Positions 19,339 through 29,965 of a DNA stretch of 64,000 nt are shown here, in pieces. A program made the position numbers and the translations under genes. Within the stretch, counting starts at the first letter, position 1. Every line of letters begins with the position of its first letter. Under the pieces are notes generated by a model. It did not search any database, was not told the origin of the DNA, and was given only the letters and a program-made list of their open reading frames with translations. Origin of the DNA: Cedecea davisae DSM 4568 (GTDB lineage: Bacteria; Pseudomonadota; Gammaproteobacteria; Enterobacterales; Enterobacteriaceae); the NCBI RefSeq assembly GCF_000412335.2, contig NZ_KE161030.1, positions 4,793,894-4,857,893 on the forward strand. The letters run 5' to 3'.

Positions 19339-19697
19339 TGGAATCTCAGCCGGTGCGTGCCGGGCTTGCATTTTTTTGTGAGCTGCTGGACGCCCGGCGT
19401 CAGTCATGCTAAGTTAAGTTTGACTTCGCTTTGAACTTGCCTTTTAGTTTGAATCTTTGTATTACCTAATGCTTCCCGCTCGCTGTCAAATCAACTCTCT
19501 TTTACAGCAATCACAGCGGATGCATAACCGATTTCGGGCTTATCACTCATTCCGTTATATCGTTTCAGTTCTGCGTTTTTCCTATGACCAGGCAGCGATT
19601 AGCATGTGTGGTAGCCATTAAACAGGCATGGATGACCCTGCCATACCATTCACGAAACTAAGTTCGAGATTTACCCCGAGTTTAAGAACCCACCATT
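19339..19697 (+). promoter_or_regulatory. rho leader region
   Basis: 359 bp between trxA and rho without a clear gene. In E. coli the rho leader carries C-rich rut-like RNA through which Rho represses its own transcription. Here the segment just before rho (about 19560-19690) is close to the enterobacterial leader in general character, with several C/T-rich, G-poor stretches. An open frame at 19469-19621 (50 codons) is a weak candidate for a rhoL-like leader peptide. Confidence 0.6.
19469..19621 (+). CDS. Possible rho leader ORF (rhoL-like)
   Basis: ATG to TAA, 50 residues, starting MLPARCQINS and ending in ISMCGSH. Basic, serine-rich composition with no hydrophobic domain and no good Shine-Dalgarno sequence before the ATG. 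A leader peptide, rhoL, is annotated at this place in E. coli/Salmonella, but the sequence here does not obviously align to it. A smaller internal frame, MCGSH, ends at the same stop. Reported as a candidate only. Confidence 0.25.
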   Translation: MLPARCQINSLLQQSQRMHNRFRAYHSFRYIVSVLRFSYDQAAISMCGSH

Positions 19698-20957
19698 ATG
19701 AATCTTACCGAATTAAAGAATACGCCGGTTTCTGAGCTGATTACTCTCGGCGAAAATATGGGGCTGGAAAACCAAGCCCGCATGCGCAAGCAGGACATCA
19801 TTTTCTCCATCCTGAAGCAACACGCTAAGAGTGGCGAAGATATCTTTGGTGATGGCGTGCTGGAGATACTGCAGGATGGATTTGGTTTCCTCCGCTCCGC
19901 AGACAGCTCCTACCTTGCCGGTCCCGATGACATCTACGTTTCTCCCAGCCAAATCCGCCGTTTCAACCTCCGCACAGGGGATACCATCTCCGGTAAGATT
20001 CGTCCGCCGAAAGAAGGCGAACGTTACTTTGCGCTGTTGAAAGTTAACGAAGTTAACTATGACAAGCCGGAAAACGCCCGTAGCAAGATCCTGTTTGAAA
20101 ACTTAACACCGCTGCATGCCAACTCTCGTCTGCGCATGGAACGTGGTAACGGTTCAACCGAAGACTTGACTGCTCGCGTACTGGACCTGGCATCGCCTAT
20201 CGGTCGTGGCCAGCGTGGCCTGATCGTCGCGCCGCCAAAAGCCGGTAAAACTATGCTGCTGCAAAACATTGCTCAGAGCATTGCTTACAACCATCCGGAC
20301 TGTGTGCTGATGGTTCTGCTGATCGATGAACGTCCGGAAGAAGTGACCGAGATGCAGCGTCTGGTAAAAGGTGAAGTTGTTGCTTCCACCTTTGACGAGC
20401 CGGCTTCCCGCCACGTTCAGGTAGCCGAAATGGTTATCGAGAAGGCGAAGCGCCTGGTTGAGCATAAGAAAGACGTTATCATCCTGCTGGACTCCATCAC
20501 CCGTCTGGCTCGTGCGTACAACACCGTGGTTCCGGCCTCAGGCAAAGTGCTAACCGGTGGTGTGGACGCTAACGCCCTGCACCGTCCAAAACGCTTCTTC
20601 GGCGCCGCGCGTAACGTGGAAGAGGGCGGCAGCCTGACCATCATTGCTACCGCGCTTATCGATACCGGCTCTAAAATGGATGAAGTTATCTACGAAGAGT
20701 TTAAAGGCACCGGCAACATGGAACTGCATCTCTCCCGTAAGATCGCAGAAAAACGCGTCTTCCCGGCTATCGATTACAACCGTTCCGGTACCCGTAAAGA
20801 AGAGCTGCTGACGACCCAGGAAGAGTTGCAGAAAATGTGGATCCTGCGCAAAATCATCCACCCTATGGGTGAGATAGATGCAATGGAGTTCCTCATCAAT
20901 AAGTTGGCGATGACTAAAACCAACGACGACTTCTTTGATATGATGAAGCGCTCTTAA
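19698..20957 (+). CDS. rho: Transcription termination factor Rho
   Basis: A 419-residue hexameric RNA-dependent ATPase/helicase. The N-terminal helical and cold-shock RNA-binding domain covers about residues 1-118 (DGFGFLRS motif), Walker A APPKAGKT lies near residue 180, Walker B is [15 protein letters not shown], and the Q-loop and R-loop are present. Length equals E. coli. An intrinsic terminator follows within 20 nt, so the downstream wec cluster needs its own promoter or read-through. Confidence 0.98.
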   Translation: MNLTELKNTPVSELITLGENMGLENQARMRKQDIIFSILKQHAKSGEDIFGDGVLEILQDGFGFLRSADSSYLAGPDDIYVSPSQIRRFNLRTGDTISGKIRPPKEGERYFALLKVNEVNYDKPENARSKILFENLTPLHANSRLRMERGNGSTEDLTARVLDLASPIGRGQRGLIVAPPKAGKTMLLQNIAQSIAYNHPDCVLMVLLIDERPEEVTEMQRLVKGEVVASTFDEPASRHVQVAEMVIEKAKRLVEHKKDVIILLDSITRLARAYNTVVPASGKVLTGGVDANALHRPKRFFGAARNVEEGGSLTIIATALIDTGSKMDEVIYEEFKGTGNMELHLSRKIAEKRVFPAIDYNRSGTRKEELLTTQEELQKMWILRKIIHPMGEIDAMEFLINKLAMTKTNDDFFDMMKRS

Positions 20958-20974
20958 GTAACAAAAACTCGGGG

Positions 20975-21006
20975 AACGCCACGCTTAGTCGTGGCGTTTT
21001 TCTTTT
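20975..21006 (+). terminator. rho terminator
   Basis: Stem ACGCCACG/CGTGGCGT with a CTTAGT loop and a T-rich tail TTTTTCTTTT. Confidence 0.9.
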
Positions 21007-21093
21007 CTGCTCTATACGATATGCACACGGTTAATGTTGCTGTTAACCAATATCTGGAACAGTTTTATTTACAAAATTCCTTTTGCAACAGGC

Positions 21094-21108
21094 TTGACTC
21101 ATAGTCAA
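21094..21108 (+). promoter_or_regulatory. Palindrome upstream of the wec cluster
   Basis: TTGACT-CAT-AGTCAA is a perfect 15-bp inverted repeat ending 12 bp before the ribosome binding site of the leader ORF. It could be an operator or an RNA hairpin. A possible promoter, TTAACC (21043-21048) with TATTTA (21066-21071), 17-bp spacing, lies just upstream. Role not established. Confidence 0.4.
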
Positions 21109-21130
21109 ACACATTGTTCAGGGAGGAATC

Positions 21131-21211
21131 ATGTTTAATCTCTTCGGGGCTAAGGCATATTTTGACTATGCTGACTTTGCCCACACATCTTGCAGAGAGC
21201 TTGCACTGTGA
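21131..21211 (+). CDS. Possible leader peptide coupled to wecA
   Basis: A 26-codon ORF starting MFNLFGAKAYFDYADF and ending CRELAL. GGGAGGA at 21121-21127, four bases before the ATG, is a near-perfect Shine-Dalgarno sequence, far better than the one in front of wecA. Its stop codon overlaps the wecA GTG start as GTGA, the usual sign of translational coupling. No hydrophobic segment. I do not recognise the peptide. Confidence 0.55.
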   Translation: MFNLFGAKAYFDYADFAHTSCRELAL

Positions 21212-22299
21212 ATTTAGTCGCTACCGGAACTGAGCTAATCTTTATTCTAATCTTTACTACCGTATTTCTTTTTTTTGCACGTAAGGTAGCAAAGGTAATT
21301 GGTCTTGTTGATAAGCCGAATTTCCGTAAGCGCCATCAGGGGTTGATTCCCCTCGTTGGTGGTATCTCGGTTTATGCAGGTATCTGCTTCTCTTTCCTGA
21401 TCGCCAAATATTACATTCCCCACGGTTGGTTGTATTTATCCTGTGCCGGGGTGCTGGTGTTGGTGGGCGCGCTTGACGATCGCTTTGACATTAGTGTCAA
21501 AATCCGCGCAGCCATTCAGGCGATTGTTGGCATCATTATGATGGCATACGGCAACCTTCATCTTAGCAGTTTGGGCTATATCTTTGGCTCGTGGGAGTTG
21601 GTGCTTGGTCCGTTCGGCTACTTCCTGACGCTGTTTGCCGTCTGGGCGGCTATCAACGCCTTTAATATGGTTGACGGCATTGATGGCCTGCTGGGGGGGC
21701 TTTCTTCCGTTTCCTTTGCGGCAATGGGCGTCATCCTCCTTCTGGACGGCCAATACAGCCTGGCGATGTGGTGCTTTGCCGTAATCGTAGCCATCCTTCC
21801 TTATATCCTTCTGAACCTTGGGGTGCTGGGGCGTCGCTATAAAGTCTTTATGGGCGATGCGGGCAGCACGCTAATCGGCTTTACGGTTATCTGGATACTG
21901 CTGGAAACGACTCAGGGCCAAAATCATCCGATAAGCCCGGTGACCGCTCTGTGGATAATTGCTATCCCGCTCATGGACATGATAGCGATTATGTATCGCC
22001 GCTTGCGTAAAGGGATGAGTCCGTTCTCTGCCGACCGCCAGCATATACATCATCTGATCATGCGCGCTGGTTTCACTTCAAGGCAGGCTTTTGTCCTGAT
22101 TACTCTGGCAGCAGCGCTGCTGGCAGCAGTCGGTGTTGCCGCTGAATATGCCCATTTCATCCCTGAGTGGGTAATGTTGGCATTGTTCTTGCTTGCATTT
22201 GTACTATACGATTTTTGTATTAAACGAGCCTGGAAAGTGGCCCGCTTTATCAGACGTCATAAGCGTCGCATTCGCAGAAACAACAACGTAAACATTTAG
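21208..22299 (+). CDS. wecA: UDP-GlcNAc:undecaprenyl-P GlcNAc-1-P transferase
   Basis: A 363-residue polytopic inner-membrane enzyme (about 11 helices) that starts enterobacterial common antigen and many O-antigens by making Und-PP-GlcNAc. Visible motifs are LDDRFD, NAFNMVDGIDGL and the HIHH loop near DRQHIHH. The GTG at 21208 gives MNLVATGTEL, aligning with E. coli WecA; a TTG at 21190 would add six residues. It is first in the wec operon and overlaps the upstream leader ORF by four bases. Confidence 0.95.
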   Translation: MNLVATGTELIFILIFTTVFLFFARKVAKVIGLVDKPNFRKRHQGLIPLVGGISVYAGICFSFLIAKYYIPHGWLYLSCAGVLVLVGALDDRFDISVKIRAAIQAIVGIIMMAYGNLHLSSLGYIFGSWELVLGPFGYFLTLFAVWAAINAFNMVDGIDGLLGGLSSVSFAAMGVILLLDGQYSLAMWCFAVIVAILPYILLNLGVLGRRYKVFMGDAGSTLIGFTVIWILLETTQGQNHPISPVTALWIIAIPLMDMIAIMYRRLRKGMSPFSADRQHIHHLIMRAGFTSRQAFVLITLAAALLAAVGVAAEYAHFIPEWVMLALFLLAFVLYDFCIKRAWKVARFIRRHKRRIRRNNNVNI

Positions 22300-22321
22300 T
22301 CTGACTTGAATTGGGGAAGCG

Positions 22322-23368
22322 ATGAAAGAGAACGTGCCGGGCAGCAACCCTGCGGTGGATAATGAGCTGGATATCCGCGGCTTGTTTCGTACGCTGTGGC
22401 AGGGCAAATTCTGGATTGTTGGCATTGCGTTTATTTTTGCCATTATCGCACTGACCTACACCTTTTTAGCCAAACAAGAGTGGAGCGCGACGGCGATAAC
22501 CGATCGTCCAACGGTCAATATGCTGGGGGGGTACTACTCCCAGCAGCAGTTCCTGCGCAACCTGGATATCAAATCTGATATGGCTTCGACGGACAGGCCA
22601 TCGGCCATGGATGAGGCGTATAAAGAGTTCATCGTTCAGCTCTCCGCCTACGATACCCGAAGAGATTTCTGGCTGCAGACCGATTACTACAAGCAGCGTC
22701 AGGTCGGCAACAGCAAAGCGGATGCCGCGCTGTTGGATGAAATTACCGACAATATTCAGTTTACCTCCGGGGATGCCGCCCGCAACATCAGCGATAGCGT
22801 GAAGCTGACGGCTGAAACCGCGGCGGATGCCAACAACCTGCTTCGTCAATATGTTGCCTTCGCCAGCCAGCGTGCGGCCAGCCATCTCAACGAAGAGCTG
22901 ACCGGAGCATGGGCGGCGCGAACCACTCAGATGAAGGCGCAGGTCAAACGTCAGGAAGCAGTGGCGCAGGCTATCTACGACCGTAAAATGAAAAGTATTG
23001 AGCAAGCGCTGAAGATTGCTCAACAGCAGAATATCACCCGCAGCGAAACCAACGTACCGGCAGATGAACTTCCTGATTCAGAGATGTTTATGCTCGGTCG
23101 TCCGATGCTGCAGGCGAGGCTGGAAAGCCTGCAGGCCGTAGGGCCTGATTTTGATATCGACTACGATCAGAATCGGGCGATGCTAAATACCCTGAACGTC
23201 GGCCCTACCGTCGATGCTCGTTTCCAGACCTATCGTTATTTACGCACTCCTGAAGAGCCGGTCAAACGCGACAGCCCACGTCGTGCGTTCCTGCTCATCA
23301 TGTGGGGCGCGGTCGGGGCGCTTATCGGTGCTGGCGTGGCATTGGCTCGCCGCCCCAAAATCGCTTAA
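22322..23368 (+). CDS. wzzE: ECA chain-length regulator WzzE
   Basis: A 348-residue polysaccharide copolymerase (Wzz type 1). One membrane helix lies near residues 32-52, a long periplasmic coiled-coil-rich domain follows, and a second helix near residues 320-340 ([14 protein letters not shown]) ends in a short cytoplasmic tail. It sets the modal length of the ECA polymer together with WzyE. Length equals E. coli WzzE. Confidence 0.96.
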   Translation: MKENVPGSNPAVDNELDIRGLFRTLWQGKFWIVGIAFIFAIIALTYTFLAKQEWSATAITDRPTVNMLGGYYSQQQFLRNLDIKSDMASTDRPSAMDEAYKEFIVQLSAYDTRRDFWLQTDYYKQRQVGNSKADAALLDEITDNIQFTSGDAARNISDSVKLTAETAADANNLLRQYVAFASQRAASHLNEELTGAWAARTTQMKAQVKRQEAVAQAIYDRKMKSIEQALKIAQQQNITRSETNVPADELPDSEMFMLGRPMLQARLESLQAVGPDFDIDYDQNRAMLNTLNVGPTVDARFQTYRYLRTPEEPVKRDSPRRAFLLIMWGAVGALIGAGVALARRPKIA

Positions 23369-23429
23369 GCCCTTTATTAGTGGAGGAGCGATGGAATGCC
23401 TCCACTTTATTCAAAAGAAGAGAATCACC

Positions 23430-24560
23430 GTGAAAGTGTTAACTGTTTTTGGCACGCGTCCTGAAGCTATAAAAATGGCTCCTCTGGTGGACGCGCTGGC
23501 GAAAGACGCGTTTTTTGACGCGAAAGTATGTGTAACGGCGCAGCATCGCGAGATGCTGGATCAGGTATTACATCTGTTCTCAATTAAACCTGATTATGAT
23601 TTAAATATTATGAAGCCGGGGCAGGGCTTGACGGAAATCACCTGTCGGATCCTGGAAGGCCTGAAGCCTATTCTGGAGTCTTTCAAGCCGGATGTTGTTT
23701 TGGTGCATGGCGATACCACCACGACCGTTGCGGCCAGCCTGGCGGCGTTTTACCAGCGTATTCCCGTGGGGCACGTTGAGGCGGGCCTGCGCACCGGTGA
23801 TATTTATTCTCCGTGGCCGGAAGAGGCGAACCGTACTTTGACGGGGCATCTCGCCACCTGGCATTTTGCGCCAACGGAAACTTCCCGGCAGAACCTGCTG
23901 CGGGAAAACATTGCTGAACAGAAAATTTCGGTCACCGGAAATACGGTTATTGATGCGCTTCTTTCCGTACGTGACCGCGTCTTAACGCAGGATGATGTAC
24001 GCAAGGAAATTGAGGCGAAGCATACTTTCCTCGATGCCAGCAAAAAAATGATCCTGGTCACCGGGCACCGTCGCGAAAGCTTTGGCGATGGCTTTGAGCG
24101 TATTTGCCACGCGCTGGCGAAAATAGCCGAACAAAACAGTGATGTGCAGATAGTTTATCCGGTTCACCTGAATCCAAACGTCAGCGAGCCGGTTCGGCGC
24201 ATTCTGGGCCATGTGGACAACGTCGTCCTGATTGAGCCTCAGGAGTATCTGCCGTTTGTTTACCTGATGAATCACGCCTGGCTTATCCTCACCGACTCCG
24301 GCGGTATCCAGGAAGAGGCTCCGTCTCTCGGCAAACCTGTGTTGGTGATGCGCGAAACCACCGAACGCCCTGAAGCAGTGGCCGCAGGTACTGTGCGCCT
24401 GGTCGGAACCAATGAAGAGACGATCGTAGCCGAAGTGACCCGGCTGCTTCGTGATGAGCAGGAATATCATGCGATGAGCCGCGCTCATAACCCTTACGGG
24501 GATGGCGAAGCCTGCAGCCGAATTCTGAATGCTTTGAAACAAAATCAGGTGACATCATGA
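23430..24560 (+). CDS. wecB: UDP-GlcNAc 2-epimerase
   Basis: A 376-residue non-hydrolysing epimerase making UDP-ManNAc for ECA. The GT-B fold carries the [11 protein letters not shown]-terminus, HGDTTTT and [18 protein letters not shown]. The GTG at 23430 gives the E. coli start MKVLTVFG. An in-frame ATG at 23391 with a strong GGAGGAG site would add 13 residues and is the main alternative. It overlaps wecC by four bases. Confidence 0.95.
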   Translation: MKVLTVFGTRPEAIKMAPLVDALAKDAFFDAKVCVTAQHREMLDQVLHLFSIKPDYDLNIMKPGQGLTEITCRILEGLKPILESFKPDVVLVHGDTTTTVAASLAAFYQRIPVGHVEAGLRTGDIYSPWPEEANRTLTGHLATWHFAPTETSRQNLLRENIAEQKISVTGNTVIDALLSVRDRVLTQDDVRKEIEAKHTFLDASKKMILVTGHRRESFGDGFERICHALAKIAEQNSDVQIVYPVHLNPNVSEPVRRILGHVDNVVLIEPQEYLPFVYLMNHAWLILTDSGGIQEEAPSLGKPVLVMRETTERPEAVAAGTVRLVGTNEETIVAEVTRLLRDEQEYHAMSRAHNPYGDGEACSRILNALKQNQVTS

Positions 24561-25819
24561 GTTTTACCACCATCTCCGTCATTGGCCTGGGTTATATCGG
24601 TTTGCCTACCGCAGCGGCGTTTGCTTCCCGTAAGCGTAAAGTTATTGGCGTTGATATTAATCAGCGCGCGGTAGATACCATTAATCGCGGGGCGATTCAT
24701 ATCGTCGAGCCTGATTTAGACAAGGTGGTGAAATCTGCGGTGGAAGAGGGGTTCTTGCGGGCCACCACCCAGCCGGTTGAAGCAGATGCTTATCTGATTG
24801 CTGTTCCAACGCCTTTTAAAGGCGAGCACCAGCCGGATATGGTGTATGTCAAATCCGCGGCGGACTCCATTGCACCTGTGCTGAAAAAAGGCGCTCTGGT
24901 GGTGCTGGAGTCTACCTCACCGGTCGGCGCTACGGAGCAAATGGCCGAATGGCTGGCTGCTCTGCGCCCCGATTTAAGCTTCCCTCAGCAGGTCGGAGAA
25001 GAGGCTGATATCAACATAGCCTATTGCCCGGAGCGTGTCTTGCCGGGGCAGGTAATGGTTGAACTCATTAAAAACGATCGTGTGGTTGGCGGAATGACGC
25101 CGGTATGCTCGGCTCGTGCCAGCGAGCTCTACAAAATCTTCCTCGAAGGTGAATGCGTAATCACTAATTCCCGCACCGCCGAGATGTGCAAGTTAACCGA
25201 AAACAGCTTCCGTGATGTAAACATTGCCTTTGCTAACGAACTGTCGCTTATCTGTGCCGACCAGGGAATTAACGTCTGGGAGCTGATTCGCCTTGCGAAT
25301 CGTCACCCTCGGGTCAATATTTTGCAGCCGGGGCCAGGCGTAGGCGGGCACTGCATTGCGGTCGACCCGTGGTTTATCGTGTCGCAAAATCCTGAACAGG
25401 CTCGCCTGATTCGTACCGCGCGTGAAGTGAATGACGGCAAGCCATTCTGGGTTATCAATCAGGTAAAAGCAGCGGTTGCCGACTGCCTGAGTGAAACCGG
25501 CCGCCGTGCCAGCGAACTGAAAATCGCCTGCTTTGGGCTGGCGTTCAAACCGAATATTGATGACCTGCGCGAAAGCCCGGCGATGGAAATCGCTGAGCTG
25601 CTGGCCGAATGGCATAGCGGAACAACGCTAGCGGTCGAACCCAATATTCATGAGCTTCCGGCAAAATTGACGGGCCACTGCGAGCTGGTGTCTACCGACG
25701 TGGCTCTGGAACAGGCCGATATCCTGGTGATGCTGGTCGATCACAAAGAATTTAAAGCTATTCCGGCCACAAGCGTACGGCAGCCGTGGATTGTCGATGC
25801 TAAAGGCGTGTGGCGATAA
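24557..25819 (+). CDS. wecC: UDP-ManNAc dehydrogenase
   Basis: A 420-residue NAD-dependent UDP-sugar dehydrogenase oxidising UDP-ManNAc to UDP-ManNAcA. The Rossmann start is [16 protein letters not shown], and the catalytic cysteine lies in [13 protein letters not shown], with the C-terminal UDP-binding domain after it. It begins within the ATGA overlap with wecB. Confidence 0.97.
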   Translation: MSFTTISVIGLGYIGLPTAAAFASRKRKVIGVDINQRAVDTINRGAIHIVEPDLDKVVKSAVEEGFLRATTQPVEADAYLIAVPTPFKGEHQPDMVYVKSAADSIAPVLKKGALVVLESTSPVGATEQMAEWLAALRPDLSFPQQVGEEADINIAYCPERVLPGQVMVELIKNDRVVGGMTPVCSARASELYKIFLEGECVITNSRTAEMCKLTENSFRDVNIAFANELSLICADQGINVWELIRLANRHPRVNILQPGPGVGGHCIAVDPWFIVSQNPEQARLIRTAREVNDGKPFWVINQVKAAVADCLSETGRRASELKIACFGLAFKPNIDDLRESPAMEIAELLAEWHSGTTLAVEPNIHELPAKLTGHCELVSTDVALEQADILVMLVDHKEFKAIPATSVRQPWIVDAKGVWR

Positions 25820-25824
25820 GCGCG

Positions 25825-26502
25825 ATGAGCCTGATTCACGCAACCCTGAACGCTCTGGAGTGGGAAAACCATTTCTTCGGGATCAACAGCAGCGCGGTGC
25901 GAATTGCTGAGGATGCCCCGGCGCTGACGCCAGAACGGTTAAACGCCTGGGGACGGGTTCAGGCAAAGATCCCAACGCATCGAACCGACTGGCTGGATGG
26001 CCTGCAGCAGCTCGGTTTTCAACTGGTTGAAGGCGAAGTGGATTTAGCGCTTTGTATTGGCACGCAAAATGCAGATATTCACGTCGATATTGCTCAGCCA
26101 GATGAGATCCCGGCCCTGCGTAACGCGGCGGCTCAGGCTTTTAAGCAAAGCCGCTTTCGCGCCCCCTGGTTTCAGGAGGCGGACAGCGGTCGTTTCTATG
26201 CTCAGTGGATTGAAAATGCGGTACTCGGCACCTTTGATAACCAATGCCTGTTGCTGAAAGATACCGGCACTATGCGGGGCTTTGTGACGCTGCGCCAGCT
26301 TAACGGCGACGAGGCGAGAATTGGCCTGCTCGCCGGGCAGGGTGCGGGCGGTGAGCTTATGGCCGCGGCAAAATATTGGTGCCAGCAGCGCGGTATCCGG
26401 ACGCTACGGGTAGCTACCCAGGTGAGCAATATCGCCGCCCTGCGTCGCTATATTAACAGCGGCGCCACGATAGAAAGCACGGCTTTCTGGTTATACAGGT
26501 GA
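25825..26502 (+). CDS. wecD: dTDP-fucosamine acetyltransferase
   Basis: A 225-residue GNAT acetyltransferase that N-acetylates dTDP-4-amino-4,6-dideoxygalactose to give Fuc4NAc donor. The C-terminal GNAT core includes [16 protein letters not shown], the acetyl-CoA loop, followed by [13 protein letters not shown]. The ATG at 25825 aligns with E. coli WecD. A GTG at 25810, overlapping the wecC end, would add five residues. Confidence 0.93.
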   Translation: MSLIHATLNALEWENHFFGINSSAVRIAEDAPALTPERLNAWGRVQAKIPTHRTDWLDGLQQLGFQLVEGEVDLALCIGTQNADIHVDIAQPDEIPALRNAAAQAFKQSRFRAPWFQEADSGRFYAQWIENAVLGTFDNQCLLLKDTGTMRGFVTLRQLNGDEARIGLLAGQGAGGELMAAAKYWCQQRGIRTLRVATQVSNIAALRRYINSGATIESTAFWLYR

Positions 26503-26506
26503 AAAA

Positions 26507-27637
26507 ATGATCCCATTTAACGCTCCGCCGGTTGTAGGTACAGAACTCGAATATATGCAGGCTGCAATGGGCAGCGGCAAGCTTTGCGGCGACGGCGGTT
26601 TTACCCGTCGCTGCCAGCAGTGGATGGAGCAACGTTTTGGCAGCAAGAAAGTCCTGCTGACTCCGTCCTGCACCGCTTCACTGGAAATGGCCGCCATCCT
26701 GCTTGATATCAAGCCAGGCGATGAAGTGATTATGCCGAGCTACACCTTCGTCTCGACGGCAAATGCCTTTGTGCTGCGCGGAGCCGTTATCGTATTCGTG
26801 GATGTTCGTCCTGACACCATGAACATTGACGAAACCAAAATTGAAGCGGCGATCACCGAGAAAACCCGCGCCATCGTGCCGGTGCATTACGCGGGAGTTG
26901 CCTGTGAAATGGACACCATCATGGCTATCGCCAATAAACACGGCCTGTTTGTGGTGGAAGATGCCGCCCAGGGCGTGATGTCGACCTATAAAGGGCGGGC
27001 GCTGGGCTCAATTGGCCATATCGGCTGCTTTAGCTTTCATGAAACTAAAAACTACACCGCGGGCGGCGAAGGCGGAGCGACGCTGATTAATGACCCGTCG
27101 CTTATCGAGCGTGCGGAAATTATTCGTGAAAAGGGCACTAACCGCAGCCAGTTCTTCCGCGGGCAGGTGGACAAATACACCTGGCGCGATATCGGTTCAA
27201 GCTACCTGATGGCAGACTTGCAGGCCGCTTATCTGTGGGCGCAGCTTGAGGCCGCCGAGAAAATTAATCAGCAGCGCCTGAAGCTATGGCAAACCTACCA
27301 TGATGCGCTTGCTCCGCTGGCAAAATCCGGGCGTATTGAGCTGCCGTCGATACCGAAAGACTGCGTGCAGAATGCCCATATGTTTTATATCAAGCTGCGT
27401 GATATTGAAGACCGCAGCGCGCTGATTGCCTACCTTAAAGAAGCGGAAATCATGGCGGTGTTCCATTACATTCCGCTTCACGCTTGCCCGGCCGGTGAGC
27501 GGTTTGGCCGCTTCCACGGCGAAGATAGTTTCACTACCCGTGAAAGCGAGCGCCTGCTGCGCCTGCCTCTGTTCTACAACCTTTCTGCCGTGAACCAGCG
27601 TACCGTTATTAATACGTTGCAAAGCTACTTCGCCTGA
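26507..27637 (+). CDS. wecE: dTDP-4-dehydro-6-deoxyglucose transaminase
   Basis: A 376-residue DegT/DnrJ/EryC1 PLP aminotransferase making dTDP-Fuc4N. The PLP lysine is in FHETKNYTAGGEGG (about residue 181), and the substrate loop PSYTFVSTANAF is near residue 77. Four bases separate it from wecD. Confidence 0.96.
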   Translation: MIPFNAPPVVGTELEYMQAAMGSGKLCGDGGFTRRCQQWMEQRFGSKKVLLTPSCTASLEMAAILLDIKPGDEVIMPSYTFVSTANAFVLRGAVIVFVDVRPDTMNIDETKIEAAITEKTRAIVPVHYAGVACEMDTIMAIANKHGLFVVEDAAQGVMSTYKGRALGSIGHIGCFSFHETKNYTAGGEGGATLINDPSLIERAEIIREKGTNRSQFFRGQVDKYTWRDIGSSYLMADLQAAYLWAQLEAAEKINQQRLKLWQTYHDALAPLAKSGRIELPSIPKDCVQNAHMFYIKLRDIEDRSALIAYLKEAEIMAVFHYIPLHACPAGERFGRFHGEDSFTTRESERLLRLPLFYNLSAVNQRTVINTLQSYFA

Positions 27638-27638
27638 T

Positions 27639-28889
27639 ATGTCTCTTGCCAAAGCTTCGGTGTGGACCGCGGGGTCCACGCTAGTCAAAATCGGCGCGGG
27701 CCTGCTGGTGGTCAAAATGCTGGCGGTGGCTTTTGGGCCTTCCGGCGTAGGGCTTGCCGGTAACTTTCGTCAGATGGTTACCGTGCTTGGCGTGCTGGCG
27801 GGTGCAGGCATTTTTAATGGCGTAACCAAGTATGTTGCTGAACATCATGACGATCCGGCTCAACTTAAACGAGTCATAGGCACGTCGTCGACAATGGTGC
27901 TCGGCTTCTCATCCGTACTGGCGGTTATTTTTGTTCTGGCCGCCCGCCCAATCAGCATTGGATTATTTGGCCACGCTGACTATCAGAACCTGGTACGCCT
28001 GGTGGCGCTGGTGCAAATGGGCATAGCCTGGGCGAACCTGTCGCTGGCTATAATCAAAGGTTTTCGGGATGCGGCAGGCAACGCCTTTGCGCTGATCGCC
28101 GGCAGTATAATCGGGGTTATCGCTTATTATCTTTGTTACCGCCTGGGCGGCTATCCGGGCGCACTGCTGGGCCTGGCCCTTGTGCCTGCTCTGGTCGTTA
28201 TCCCGGCGTCGCTTATGTTGCTAAGGCGCGGGCATATTCCTCTGCATTACCTGAAGCCCGGCTGGGATAAGCTGCTGGCAAGCCATCTGGGTAAGTTCAC
28301 CATTATGGCGCTGATTACTTCCGTCACGCTGCCGGTGGCTTACGTGATGATGCGAAATCTGCTGGCCGCGCACTATAGCTGGGACGAGGTTGGTATCTGG
28401 CAAGGGGTGAGCAGTATTTCAGATGCCTACCTGCAATTTATCACCGCGTCCTTTAGCGTTTATTTATTGCCGACGCTGTCGCGGCTGAAGGAAAAAAGCG
28501 CCATCACGCGTGAGATTACGCGCTCGCTGAAGTTTGTGCTGCCTGCGGTGGCCGCTGCGAGCCTGACCGTGTGGCTGCTGCGCGACTTTGCCATCTGGCT
28601 GCTGTTTTCGCCTAAATTTATTGCGATGCGCGATCTGTTTGCCTGGCAGCTGGTTGGCGATGTATTAAAAGTGGGGGCTTATGTATTTGGCTATCTGGTC
28701 ATTGCGAAGGCATCGCTGCGTTTTTATATTTTGACTGAAATTAGTCAGTTTGCTTTATTGACCGGCTTCTCACGCTGGTTAATACCGGCTCATGGCGCGC
28801 TGGGTGCGGCTCAGGCCTACATGGCAACTTACATTGTCTATTTTGCGCTCTGCTGTGGCGTTTTCTTTATTTATCGTAGACGAGCATGA
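27639..28889 (+). CDS. wzxE: ECA lipid III flippase WzxE
   Basis: A 416-residue inner-membrane protein of the MATE/PST flippase superfamily with about 12 helices. It moves the Und-PP-linked ECA trisaccharide (lipid III) to the periplasmic face. Its stop overlaps the wecF start (ATGA). Length matches E. coli WzxE. Confidence 0.95.
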   Translation: MSLAKASVWTAGSTLVKIGAGLLVVKMLAVAFGPSGVGLAGNFRQMVTVLGVLAGAGIFNGVTKYVAEHHDDPAQLKRVIGTSSTMVLGFSSVLAVIFVLAARPISIGLFGHADYQNLVRLVALVQMGIAWANLSLAIIKGFRDAAGNAFALIAGSIIGVIAYYLCYRLGGYPGALLGLALVPALVVIPASLMLLRRGHIPLHYLKPGWDKLLASHLGKFTIMALITSVTLPVAYVMMRNLLAAHYSWDEVGIWQGVSSISDAYLQFITASFSVYLLPTLSRLKEKSAITREITRSLKFVLPAVAAASLTVWLLRDFAIWLLFSPKFIAMRDLFAWQLVGDVLKVGAYVFGYLVIAKASLRFYILTEISQFALLTGFSRWLIPAHGALGAAQAYMATYIVYFALCCGVFFIYRRRA

Positions 28890-29965
28890 CAACACTGATT
28901 CACGTTTTGGGATCTGATATCCCGCATCATAATCAGACGGTACTGCGTTTTTTCAATGACGTTTTAGCCGCCACGACTCCCCATGCTCAGGAATTTATGG
29001 TGGTCTCCGGGGATAGCTCTCTGCCGTCCGCTTTTCCGTCTCTTTCCGTCTCGCTTTACGCCTCTAAGCAGGCCGTCGCTGCTGAAGTGCTGGCAAAAGC
29101 ACGAGCCAACCGCCAGCAGCGTTTTTTCTTCCACGGGCAGTTTAACAGCAGTCTGTGGATTGCTTTATTAACCGGCGGTCTGAAACCGGAACAGGTGAAC
29201 TGGCATATCTGGGGTGCCGACCTTTACGAGGTTTCCCGTAGCTTTAAATTCCGCCTGTTTTACCAGTTGCGCCGGTTTGCTCAGGGGCGCGTTGGGCAGA
29301 TCTTTGCGACTCGCGGCGATTTAAACTATTTCCATCAGCGGCATCCGCAGGTGCCGGGTGAACTACTTTATTTCCCTACGCGCATGGACCCGAGCCTTAA
29401 CGCAATGGCTACGGACAAAGAACCCGATAAGCAGTTGACGCTGCTGGTGGGCAATTCCGGCGACCGCAGTAACCAGCACATTGCCGCGCTTAAGGCCATT
29501 CACCAGCAGTTTGGCGACGCGGTTCGCGTGGTGGTGCCGATGGGCTATCCTGATAATAACCAGCCGTATATCTCGGAAGTACAGCAGGCCGGGAAAGCCT
29601 TATTCAGCCCGGAAAATCTGCAAGTGCTGACGGAAAAAATCGAATTCAACGCCTACCTGGCTCTGCTCCGGCAGTGCGACCTGGGTTATTTCGTTTTTGA
29701 ACGCCAGCAGGGCATTGGTACGCTGTGTCTGCTTATTCAGGCCGGGATCCCTTGCGTACTGAATCGCAAAAATCCTTTCTGGCAGGATATGGTTGAGCAG
29801 CATGTTCCGGTGCTGTTCACCGAAGATGCGCTGGATGAAGCGACCGTGCGTGAAGCGCAGCGTCAGCTTCGCCTGCTGGATAAGCAGAATATCGCCTTCT
29901 TTAACCCGGGCTTTATCGACGGTTGGCACCAGGCCCTTAACGTGGCCGCGGGAGAGAATGAATGA
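28886..29965 (+). CDS. wecF: Fuc4NAc transferase
   Basis: A 359-residue glycosyltransferase (GT56) adding Fuc4NAc from dTDP-Fuc4NAc to lipid II, completing ECA lipid III. GT-B-like C-terminal half with [16 protein letters not shown], a donor-site signature. It overlaps both neighbours by four bases. Confidence 0.95.
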   Translation: MTTLIHVLGSDIPHHNQTVLRFFNDVLAATTPHAQEFMVVSGDSSLPSAFPSLSVSLYASKQAVAAEVLAKARANRQQRFFFHGQFNSSLWIALLTGGLKPEQVNWHIWGADLYEVSRSFKFRLFYQLRRFAQGRVGQIFATRGDLNYFHQRHPQVPGELLYFPTRMDPSLNAMATDKEPDKQLTLLVGNSGDRSNQHIAALKAIHQQFGDAVRVVVPMGYPDNNQPYISEVQQAGKALFSPENLQVLTEKIEFNAYLALLRQCDLGYFVFERQQGIGTLCLLIQAGIPCVLNRKNPFWQDMVEQHVPVLFTEDALDEATVREAQRQLRLLDKQNIAFFNPGFIDGWHQALNVAAGENE

